64,000 nucleotides of DNA, from NCBI RefSeq assembly GCF_000203815.1, contig NW_004457624.1:1054001-1118000 (forward strand), in the 5' to 3' direction. Below, in pieces: positions 12,891 through 23,093 of the stretch (positions are counted from its first letter, which is position 1; each line of letters opens with the position of its first letter). Both the position numbers and the translations under genes were made by a program. This DNA is from Cavenderia fasciculata (Eukaryota > Evosea > Eumycetozoa > Acytosteliales > Cavenderiaceae). Below the pieces are notes generated by a model that ran no database searches, was not told the origin of the DNA, and saw only the letters and a list, made by a program, of their open reading frames with translations.

Positions 12891-13953
12891 ATTATTATAT
12901 TCTGTCTAAAGAATAACTCTTCTCTCTTTTCTCTTTTCTCTCAACTTTGCGCAAAGTGCAATTAATTTTCAAAAGAATTCGTCAAGTCATCTGATACACA
13001 CACAGAAATAGATGTCGCTTGTTTGTTTGTTTGTCTGTTGTTGACTTTGATTTATTTATTTGGGTGTGATTTAAGATACTGTAATGACTCACACTAATCA
13101 TAAAAGAGACAAAGAGAGAGAATTAAATTGACCAACCTCCCCTCTCAAAAAAAGTAGAGAGAGAGAGTTGCTTGAATGTTCGTTACAAGAAAACGAACAG
13201 GTTTTTTATTGTCAGTGGAAAAGGGAGGGATCATCAAAGTTTAAACACAGAGATGGGTCGACCATACTGCACCCCCCATACTCGAGAAAACCATTTAATG
13301 GCTTGGTGTTTTTTTATTATTTTTATTTTTTTTTTTTCTCCCGCTTTGCTATTAAAAAAAAATTTGACGTCCAGCACTTTCTTTTTTTTTCAATTTTGGT
13401 TTTTTTTCAAAAATTTATATTATCTTTTTTTTTTTTTTTTATATCATCAAGCTCAGGAGTCACCCCGACCCATAATTCAAATTTTTTAGAATCCAACCAT
13501 TTTTATTTTTTAGTAATTTATAAAACGAGTTTATATAAACTATAGCAACTTGATTTTATTCAATTTTATTTATTTGATATATATATACATACGATAATAA
13601 TACATACATACATACATCATTCATTCAATCATTTATTCAATCAATCAATCAATCAAGCATCAACAATAAAAAGGAAAAAGGAAGAAAAACAAAGTAACCT
13701 TTGAGCATTTATTGAACACAGCACACTATCTCTCTTCAATACAATTTAATTATAATATTAATAATAATAATACAGTACTCTAACTCTACTACAAATCAAT
13801 CAATTCTAAAAGCAACAACATAGTATTTATTGTTTGTTGCATCATCATCATCTTTTTAAAAATAGTACTATCAATTAACAGCAACCTATTAGAACAACAG
13901 CTATACAAGTGGACAAGATTAGATTATCACCAATAGAATAGGATTGTTTCATC
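12891..13953. promoter_or_regulatory. Divergent intergenic region between FAM50 and the BET gene
   Basis: About 1.06 kb without a supported gene. It holds CT-rich tracts and a 14-bp perfect palindrome, ACTTTGCGCAAAGT (12944-12957), 54 nt upstream of the FAM50 ATG. A GC-richer island lies at about 13200-13300, several T-runs of 10-16 at 13330-13440, and (ATCA/TACA)n simple sequence nearer the BET start. Short open frames in the T-rich part look like chance. Confidence 0.6.
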
Positions 13954-16900
13954 ATGTCTGATAGAGACAAAGAAGAAATGACAGGATCAACTCCAACTGA
14001 TACTTTATCAACATCAACAGCAACAGCCAATGGTGATACACTGTCATTGGATACATCATCAACATCATCATTGTCATCATCAACAAGCACCAACAACAAT
14101 GAAAATGACAATAAAGGACAGGATTCAAATGCATCAAATGATCATACATCCCTGACTAAAAGAAAACGTACTACCTCTATAAGGTATGTAAACCATATAT
14201 ATATATAATAGCACACGATAGATACAATCACATGAACAATCATTTATTATCGATTACATGTGATCAACATCATCATCATCTCAACGACTAGACTTGTATC
14301 ATTTATATATTATGTTTTACTTACATATTTCCCCCCTTCCTTTTATCTATCTATCTATATCAAACTATAGTGCCAATAACAATAGTGGTAGTAATAGTAG
14401 TGGAGATGCAGAACAAGAGGAAAAGGAAGACGCAGAACAATACGATGAGGATACATTGACCGAAAATAAAAATACAGATAGCGAGATGAATGGTGATTCA
14501 ACCGCAGGAACAGCTGGTACATCATCAGCATCGACAGATTCCACCTCTACAGGTTCTAAAACTAGAAAATCAATTGGTACTCCAAAGGTATGAAATACAT
14601 AGATAGATAGATAGATAAATATCTTTTATTGTTGGAATAGGTATTAACATTATATTTATATTTATTTAGCAAGCAAAAACAAATAGACATGAACTCATGT
14701 TGACACCAGCAGAGGCAAAGGAACTATCAAAAAATAAAAAATGGGTATATGTACCAATCATCGAACAAAAACCATTGGAAGAGCAAAAGTTGCCAGCAAA
14801 GCGAGAGCGAAAGCAGATACATTTGAACGATTATATTACAACTACTCCAACACGTGGCACTCGAGGTTCAACCAAACAGGAAGAGAAAATAGAACCAACC
14901 AATATAATCGCCACACCTAAAAGAAAATCATCAGCCAAGGCTAGTGCCAAAACTAGTCCCAAATCAACAACTAAAAAGGGCAAGGCATCATCGTCATCAG
15001 ATGAAATACCAAATATTGTAGAACCATCAACCTCTTCATCTTCTACTTCTACTACTACTACGACCACATCAACAGGAAATATTGCACAACTTCAAGAAAC
15101 TATTCACGATCTCGAGGATCAACTTCGATCAGTTAAAGAGAAAATGGCTCAATCTACATCGCCAACCCTCACCAAATCCACTCTTCATCCACCTGCACCA
15201 CCCAAACGTCATAGAATGTCCAGTCTCTACAGTGACGACGAGGATGAAATGGATATTGATGATGCTCGTGTAGTCATTGAAGAGTTGGTACCACCTCCCC
15301 CCAAAACACAGAAAAAGAAAAGATCTGCTAGTACTTCTTCCACCTCTTCTTCTTCTACCACTACCACCACCTCTTCATCTCTTTTAACAACATCCAATCC
15401 AAATACACCTATAACCAAACCAAGGGCTCCTCCCACCATTAAAAAGCAACGATCTGCTCCAAGCACACCGATCACCAAGCCCCAAACCACGCCGCTCATC
15501 ACATCTGAGCGTGCTCAACGTTCGACCAAGGGTCGTCGTCGTGTTGGTCCACCCACCGAAAACAGCTTGACCGGTGCCATGAAGAGATGTTTTGATATTC
15601 TCGAGACACTCTCTAACCACCAACACTCGTATCCCTTTTTGGCGCCGGTCGATCCCGTCGCACTCGGCATTCTCGACTATTTCGACGTTGTCAAGCACCC
15701 AATGGACTTTGGCACGATCCGTAACCTGCTCTTGTCGGGTGTCTACCAAGAGATGGAGGAGTTTGCCATAGACTGTCGCCTGGTGTTTAGCAATGCCAAG
15801 GACTACAACCCACCCAACAACCCCGTTCACATCATGGCCATCACACTGGAAGATATCTTTGAGCGCAAGTACTCCAAGCTCCAAAATACTCCCAACCTCG
15901 AGACTGCCGAAGAGGTGAGCGAAGAAGAGCGAATCAAAAAATTGACCGAAGAGAACAAACACATGCAAAAAGAGTTGGAAAAGATGAAGAGAGAGTCGCG
16001 AAAACCAAAGCAACCTCAGATGACCTTGGAGGAAAAGACACAACTTGGCACCAACATCTCTTTCCTTCCACCCGAACGTCTTAGAGACCTCATCTCGATC
16101 GTCTCTCACACTCTGCCCAACACTGCTCAAGACGAGATTGTCATTGACCTCGAGAAGCTCGACAACAGCACACTTCGCAAGATGGAGCAGTTTGTATTCT
16201 CGTGTTTGCGTGAACAAGAAGACTATGGCAACGACATTAAGCAAAAGGAGATTGAGAGTGTCACCAAGCAGCTCAATATGGTCAACAGAGGACTTCGTCA
16301 CAAAAAGAACATCTCCAAGCCAATCTCCAAGGCTACTGGTCGTAAGATGGCCTTGAGAAAGGAAGAAGATGTCATTGTTGATGATGTTGAAATGAAAGAA
16401 TATCCTCCCGTTATCATTGAAAAGGATAGTCATAATAATCATCAAAATCAACAACATCAACAACAACAAAATCAACAACAACAACAGTATCAACAAAATA
16501 ATAACAATAATAATAATAATAATAATGATGGTACAAGTGATTCTGGTAGTTCTGATAGTGATTCTGATAGTGATTCTTCAGATAGTGATAGCTCTTCTTA
16601 TTCAGATTCTGAATATAGTGGAAATGAAAATAATAATAACAATTCTTATAACAATAACGGAAATAATAATAATAATAATAATAACAATAGCAGCAGTAGT
16701 AACAATAATAATAATAATAATAATTCCAACAATAATAGCAATAATAATAATAATAATAATAATAGCAGTACTAATAATAACAATCAACCACCTCAAAACA
16801 ACCAACCAATTACAAATGTAGAAACACCGAAAAATAACTTATCAACACCTCAAATCATTCAAACCAACAGTACAAAGAAAAACATTGAACTACCAAACCA

Positions 16901-17768
16901 GGTAGCTTCTTGGAGTTTTGATAATGGTGCCAATAACAATAGCAATAATACCACTACAACTACAAAGACCAACGGCGGAAGTGATATTTCCACTTCTTCA
17001 CCCGTTGCCTCGAGTACTGTGATCAATTCTGCAACTTCTGCATCAACACCACCCATCACTGCCCTCCCTACTCCAACTGCTGCCGCCACGGTTGCTAGCA
17101 CCACTACTACAACTGTCGACACTACTACTACTATATCAGCCACTACTACTACTACTACCCCTGCTGCAACTGTTACCACTACCACCTCTACAACTACCAC
17201 TGATATATCATCTTTAAGCAACAATGTACCAACCACAACCTCTCCAACCATCTCTCAATCCCTTTCACCATCTTCACCGAGTAGCAACACCGATCAGACC
17301 TGGAATCATTTCAAGGCAAAAAATAACACCCTAAAACTAAGAGAAAAGGAAAGAGTCGAGCAAGAAGAGCAACTCAAAAGGGATAGAGAAGAAGAGGCCA
17401 AAAAAGAGGAAGAAAGAAAGCGAAAAGAACAAGAATTGGCAGATGCAATGGCAAAAGAAAAGGAAGAAAAGGAAGCAGAAGAACAAAGAAAAAGACTTGA
17501 TTTGGAAAGAGCTGCTGCAAGAGAAGAAAGAGAAAAGGTAAGAGAAAGCGAGCGAGCAAGCAATTATACATTACTTTGATCATCATTTAATTTACTACTT
17601 TTTTTTTTTTTTTAGACCTCAAAATCAAATATTTCATTCCAATATCAAATGGAAGTTATGGCATCCTATGAAAATAATTTTAGCAACAATATCGATAATT
17701 CTTCACTACTCAACCTTCAATTTAAACCTATCGAGGATAGCTATGACTCTCCTGCTATAAAAGAATAA
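13954..17768 (+). CDS. BET-family protein: single bromodomain, NET domain and BRD4-like charged C-terminus
   Basis: Four exons (13954-14183, 14371-14587, 14670-17537, 17616-17768) give 1155 residues in consistent phase. A bromodomain lies at about 452-553: VKHPMDFGTI, then DYNPPNNPVH with the acetyl-lysine-binding Asn. A NET/ET domain lies at about 600-668 (LPPERLRDLISIVSHTLP, VIDLEKLDNSTLRKMEQFV). BET proteins read acetylated histones and recruit transcription factors through NET. The WPF shelf is changed to YPF. Between NET and the C-terminus are poly-Gln/Asn, a Ser-Asp acidic run and Thr-rich tracts. Near 1045-1130 WNHFKAKNNTLKLREKERVE leads into a long Glu/Arg/Lys helix, resembling the conserved region near the BRD4/BRDT C-terminus. 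One bromodomain instead of two matches plant GTE proteins more than animal BRDs. Long open frames on the opposite strand are shadows. Confidence 0.93.
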
Positions 17769-18024
17769 ATAAGAACAATAATACCCATAATTATAAAAGA
17801 CACCCCAATCCAGAAACCAAAGAGATATAGAGAAAATCCAAAAACAAAAAAAGGACTGTAAAAAAAAAATATAAATAAGAATACCATGTACGATTAGAAA
17901 TCACTCATATTCTCTCACATATATACACAACAATCTTCAAAATCAAATCATCTTATTTTTGTTATACAAATTAAATAGTTGGTTTTTAACCTTTTTTTAA
18001 TATAGTTTTTTTACTATTTAATTA

Positions 18025-18709
18025 TTATTTGTTTTTTAATAAATAATCCAAAACTATTTGTTTACATTGATCTTGTCTAGTTGATAAATCTTTTCCTTTG
18101 ATATGATGATAGGGTATTGACCTTGATTCCAATTGTTCAATTAATTGATTTTGGAATTGTTTTCTATTTTCTGGGTCCTCTATTAACCTTAGTTCACCCT
18201 CTCCATCCCAAACAACATCTTGACAATCCAATAATAAACAAATATCATATTTTAAAATATATTTATCAATTTCTTTATCATATGAACCAATTAATGTTTT
18301 ACTCCACTACAATCACAAATAAAGAATAAATATTTAAATATTTGAAGAAATATTTCAAAACATACAATCAAAGTACAAAGAGGGTTTGTATCACAAAATA
18401 ATATTTTTGTTTGTTTTGATCCCAATTCTTCCAACTCGTATTGACCTTTTGCTACATTTACAAAATCAATTGAACCTAATAATAATAAGATTAATCATAA
18501 AGAGAGAGAGAGATAAGTAAAGTAGTGTTGATTTTTTAAAAGAGAAAGAAAGGATGCCTACAAAAAGGTGATTGTTGTAAATCTCTACCCGAAAAGTAGT
18601 CGATCGCGTATTCAGCAACATAGGTGCTATTTTTAAATTGTTCTGTTAGATATTTTGCTATTGTGGTTTTGTAGGTACTCTCACCACCAATTAAACAACA
18701 TCTAATCAT
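18025..18709 (-). CDS. NadR-like AAA/P-loop nucleoside kinase (possible ribosylnicotinamide kinase)
   Basis: Three exons (18562-18709, 18366-18475, 18025-18306) encode 179 residues in consistent phase. The pattern matches the kinase domain of NadR/AAA_28 proteins: N-terminal P-loop region IGGESTYKTTIAKYL, VAEYAIDYFSGRDL, FVNVAKGQYELEE, ILFCDTNPLCTLI, CLLLDCQDVVWDGEGELR, and the tail LESRSIPYHHIKG. In bacteria this domain phosphorylates nicotinamide riboside. There is no adenylyltransferase or DNA-binding domain here, so this is a stand-alone kinase fold. The P-loop has Tyr where the second Gly of GxxxxGK[ST] is expected (see findings). The start at 18709 is preferred because the upstream ATG hits a stop after four codons. 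The substrate is inferred only from family. It is convergent with the BET gene. Confidence 0.75.
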
Positions 18710-19251
18710 CTCTTTCTATACATTTACTATGGATCTAATGAAAAAAAATAGAAAAAAAAACACGAGTAACTTGGAATTTTGTTGTGAGCCATTTGTTTGA
18801 ATATTGCCATGATGAACCAAAAAAGGGATCAACCAGGGTGATAGGGGGGTTTCGATGCAAATGAGTCCCGACAGAAAGCTATTATTATTATTATTATTCT
18901 TCTTGATTCAAGTATCTTTGAGTACTTTCTTTGCAAACAGTAACCAAACTGTGCAATGCAGCACCTCATTTTCTCATGTTTATGAAAAATTGAACAATTT
19001 CGGTGTGAAGACAATGCGAATGGGAGGATTTTTGTGGTGGGTGCGCTCAATACAAATATTTCCCTTCGGTCATTCATTCATTCCTCATCTTATTTTCTAT
19101 ATCAATCTTAACACTATTCTTCTTCTTTTTGTATAACTACTACATTTCTCTCTACTATTATTGTAGTTTAAGAAGAATAACAAACACATATTATCTTTTT
19201 TTTTTTCTAATATATATCTATAAATATAATACATATAAAGCGCGCGAAAAT
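18710..19251. promoter_or_regulatory. Divergent intergenic region, NadR-like kinase / APRT
   Basis: 542 nt between divergent starts. Contents seen: a G-run, a (TTA)n tract at 18881-18898, CT-rich and T-rich segments, and TATA-like AT steps just before the APRT ATG. An open frame across 18855-19136 has no family resemblance and AT-biased composition, so I treat the stretch as promoter DNA. Confidence 0.55.
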
Positions 19252-19950
19252 ATGGAGGGATATGAAAGAGCAAGATCTTCTGCAGAACAAGCTGTTGTGA
19301 GACGTTCAAAAGTCTTTAATGACTTTCCATCAAAAGGTGTATCCTTTTTAGATATCACTCCATTGTTTTTAAACTATCAAGATTTTGATGTTTTATTGTA
19401 TGTGCATACATAACAACGTTTGGTATAAACACATTCACTATAGTCGACTCACTCTTTTTTTTTTTTTTCTTTCTTTTTATTTTTCTTTCTATCTCTTTTT
19501 ATTTTTAGATCATATTGGCAACAAAAATTCCAAGATGTTGAATTGGTAGTTGGATTAGAAGCACGTGGATTCATTCTTGCAACTGCTATTGCTCAAAAAC
19601 TTCAAAAGGGAGTTGTCTTGTTAAGAAAGAAGGGTAAACTCCCAGGAACTGTCCTCTCTGAGACCTACTCAAAGGAGTATGGAAAAGACGAATTTGAAAT
19701 CCAAGAGGATATCTTTTCCCATGCCCCACTTCCAAAGAATCTTCACATTTTGGTGGTAGACGATGTCCTTGCCACCGGTGGAACTCTATGCGCCTCTATA
19801 GAATTGGTAAAGAAAGCACTTGCCAAGAACAATATCAAGCAATACAAAATATCAACTTGTGTTGTCTCGTCCATTAAATGTCTTTCCGGAAAGGAAAAGA
19901 TCTATGAAAAGTATAATGATGTTTCAATTGATGTCATTCATGAAATTTAA
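19252..19950 (+). CDS. aprt: Adenine phosphoribosyltransferase
   Basis: Two exons (19252-19397, 19509-19950) encode 195 residues. The enzyme salvages adenine with PRPP to AMP in the cytosol. The type I phosphoribosyltransferase signature VVDDVLATGGT is near residues 137-147. The APRT-specific stretches FNDFPSKGVSFLDITPLF, LVVGLEARGFILATAIAQKL and VLLRKKGKLPG are all present, and SETYSKEYGKDEFEIQED matches the adenine-enzyme flexible loop region. Length fits the family (about 180). The ATG at 19252 is the first in-frame Met after an AT-rich leader. The intron is a typical 111-nt, T-rich intron. All expected PRPP-binding residues appear present. It converges on the PPR gene with a 286-nt spacer that holds nothing but AT-rich simple sequence. 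Confidence 0.95.
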
Positions 19951-20236
19951 ATCAAAACCCAACAACAAAACTATCAAATTAAACCAAAATAATTAACAAA
20001 AACAACAAGAAGAAGAATATATAAGAATCCACTACCACCAACACTAATAAAAAAAAACCTCTTTTAAAAAGAGATAATAATAATTATTAATTAATTATTA
20101 TTATCACTAAAATATATTTAAAAAAAACATTTAAATATAATTAATTTTACAAAACAAACATTAATGGTCGGTTTGGTACAGGTTCATAGAGTTTATTATT
20201 ATTATTATAATTATTATTATTATTTCATTATTTAAT

Positions 20237-22309
20237 TTAGATTGGATGCAATGGTGAAAAATTAGATTGCATAAAATTAAATATTGTAAATCTAGTGGTA
20301 CTATTTAGATCGTAACCCAAATCTCTAATGATTTGTTTCCAACGAGTAATTTCGCTGTGATTGTGTTGGAGAATGTGAAAAGAGAGGAAATAGTAGGCTA
20401 TGTTTTGGGTGATTTTATCGACGTGTTTGTCCAACCAGTAGTTGGCCTTGTCAAGGTGGTCAAAGATGAGATAATATTGAATGGCGTGTTCGATAGTGAC
20501 TGCAATGATGGGTTTGGAGGTTTGAGAGAAAAGGTAATTGTGGTATTGGTTGAATTTTTGTAGTCGCATTAGATCATAGTATACGATCAAGAGTGCAACA
20601 GTCTTTGGTGAAAAAATGAAATCTTCTCTTTCCATCTTGCTAATGAGATCATCAGTTGATCCAAAATCGTGTGTTTTGATGTAAAAGTATAAGAGCTTGG
20701 AGTAAAAGGAACGTAGGTTGATCGATTTCTCCATTGGTTTGGCCTTTTTGATTAAATAGTCGACGAAAAAGGTTGGGTTGTTGGTGATCATGGCCAAATC
20801 CAGAAGCTGGAACAAAGTCTTTTCGGGAAAGGCTCCAATATGAGAACCTCTAGTCAAAAGGTCTTCGCATATCCAGTTGAGGTTGAGTAGGTCACGATGA
20901 CGAATGACAGGACCAATAATATCATCCAACAAACCAAACGTCAAGAGATTTCTCTCCTCTAGATGATCCAAAAACTGAATGAGTGGTTCCATTCCCTTGC
21001 GTTTGGGATCCGATATGAGACACATGACAAGTGCAGCTAGAATCTTGGGATGGGTAGAAAGACCCTCGTACTTTGCCGATATATTGTGATAGAATTGACT
21101 GGTCGCCGAAAACCCAAGAAGTTTGTGAATCTTGTTGATCGAAACTGATATGGTACTTTCGAGTGGCATTACACCAAACGATTCCATTTCATTCCAATAC
21201 TTGTCAAATAGATCCAATCTTGCAATACGAAGGAACGAAACCAACAACAAATGATAGGTAGTAGACTCGGGAAAACCTCCACGAACCAATTTCGCCTTTA
21301 TATCCTTTTCGAATATTTCTATTGCTCGATCGACATCATCTTTTATATTAATCTCTACCCAAATCAATTGGGAGTTGAATTCTTCGGTTCTCGCAACACC
21401 ATTCTTTGCCATATAGTTCAGGATACGTTGCCATTTTTTAGGGTCACACTTTAGCCATTGTGTGCATGCTCTTTCATCCAATACTACATCGAGGTCCTTG
21501 AATACTTTGCTAAACACATGTCTTGTCTGATCGTACATATCAAAACTATTGAAATAGGTAATGGCAAGCATATAGGTCTGTAGATTGACCTTGGAGGGAA
21601 TAGTCTTTAGAATCGAGTAATAAGTAGAGAAAAAGATATTATTTTTTTTGTTGGTTCTTAGATTTGACAAGATTTGATTATATGCTTCAATCTCTTGACA
21701 ATTGATACTTTGTAACCAAATAAATCCATATCTTGATATCTTTATAGTTTGATAATCTGATGTTTTAAATGTTTCTAAAAATCTAAAAACAAACAAATAA
21801 ATCTATTAATAAAAGAACAAGAGCTAGCCGAGTGTAGAAAATGTGTCAACAAACATTTGTAAATTAAAGGTTGAATTATTGATAAAGAGATGATTGAAAA
21901 ATTTGAATAACTTTTCTCTCCATACATTGATACTTGATAATTCCTCTTCAACATCTTGTTCTTCGTTTTGATAATCTGAAAATTCATCTACTTGATGACC
22001 TATTTCTTGATTTGACAATAACTCTATTTCATCATTGTTTGATACAATCGTTGTTTTATCTGCTGCTGCTACTACTGTCTTTTGATGTGTTGTTGCTGTC
22101 GATGATGTCGTTGAATATCTATAGATTTGTTGTTGTTGTTGTTGATTGCTTATGCAAGATCTATTCAAAAAAGTTGATCTACTACTATTATCGGTGATCT
22201 TTGACTTGTTACTGCTATGGCTGATACTCCTAGATTGTTGTTGATAGGATAATAGATTATTTGTTCTACAACCTATCAATCTAAATGAACTAATCGCCAC
22301 TCTATTCAT
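20237..22309 (-). CDS. Pentatricopeptide-repeat-like protein, probably mitochondrial
   Basis: Two exons (21855-22309, 20237-21782) give 666 residues. The intron uses a GTTTGT donor and is fixed by phase. The N-terminus, MNRVAISSFRLIGCRTNNLL, is basic, hydroxylated and free of acidic residues, as in mitochondrial targeting peptides. A Ser/Gln/Thr-rich linker follows. The rest is alpha-helical with repeats of the PPR style, clearest around STTYHLLLVSFLRIARLDLF followed by KYWNEMESFGVMPLESTISV. PPR proteins bind organellar RNA and act in its processing or translation. I cannot assign a target. An alternative upstream ATG at 22366 would add 19 residues (MHSLYFVYYF...), but the ATG at 22309 gives the better targeting peptide. 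A general TPR-like solenoid is the alternative reading. Confidence 0.7.
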
Positions 22310-22679
22310 TTTCAATATCTTAGATTGATTAGGTAAAAAGTAATAAACAAAATAGAGAGAATGCAAGAAGTCAAAAAATGGGCATAGTTAAAAAAAAAAA
22401 ATCTTTAAAAAATGATCAAAGAACAATATAATAGATACACAAGACTGTATAGTTTGTTTAGTTTTGTTTTGTTCAAGGAAAGTAGATAATCCTATATTCT
22501 TTAGATTCCTACTTTCCCTGGTTTTTTTTTATTATTTTTGTCTTTTTTCTATGTTTTCTTCTTTTTTTTTTTGTAGTTTTTGTTTTATCTTTTTGGTTTT
22601 GTTGTTGTTGTTATGTCTTTACAAATATAATATAAATATACACCTGAGTGAGTACGAGAGATGGAGAATAACACCCTGT
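22310..22679. other. Spacer: PPR gene promoter and histone H3 3' flank
   Basis: 370 nt, very T-rich on the plus strand (runs of T at 22526-22600), which is oligo-A in the sense of the minus-strand genes on both sides. No gene or structured element is visible. Confidence 0.6.
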
Positions 22680-22712
22680 TTAGGTTCTTTCACCTCTGAT
22701 TCTACGAGCCAA

Positions 22713-22748
<36 letters not shown>

Positions 22749-23093
22749 GTGGATGGCACACAAGTTGGTATCTTCGAAAAGACCGACCAAATAAGCTTCA
22801 GAGGCTTCTTGGAGAGCAGCAATGGCAGCAGATTGGAAACGGAGATCAGTCTTGAACTCTTGGGCAATTTCTCTTACGAGACGTTGGAATGGGAGCTTAC
22901 GGATCAAAAGATCGGTACTCTTTTGGTACTTTCTAATTTCTCTCAAGGCGACGGTACCTGGATGGAAACGATGTACCTTCTTGACACCACCAGATGAAAC
23001 TGGGGTTTGCTTGTGAGCTTGCTTGGAACCAATATGTTTACGTGGTACCTTGGCACCAGTGGATTTACGGGCAGTTTGTTTAGTACGAGCCAT
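22680..23093 (-). CDS. H3: Histone H3 (H3.3-like core, divergent tail)
   Basis: Intronless, 137 residues. The core is nearly universal H3: [40 protein letters not shown], ending in [23 protein letters not shown] is close to the AAIG signature of replacement histone H3.3. The tail keeps K4, K9 and K14 ([14 protein letters not shown]) but differs around K18-K37: [20 protein letters not shown] instead of the usual PRKQLATKAARKSAPATGG. The segment is one residue longer, Arg26 becomes His and Ser28 becomes Gln. RPGT reads HPGT. The coding sequence is clearly less AT-rich than its flanks. A long non-coding region lies upstream. Confidence 0.98.

Noticed and set aside
13469-13475. CCCATAA motif like the Dictyostelium upstream element of non-coding RNA genes (also at 17784-17790 and 26754-26760)
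   Set aside because: The spacing to a TATA-like box does not fit well, and no structured RNA could be recognised downstream at any of the three sites.
15384-16496. 370-codon minus-strand open frame opposite the BET gene
   Set aside because: It is the shadow of the bromodomain/NET coding sequence; the sense frame has clear domains.
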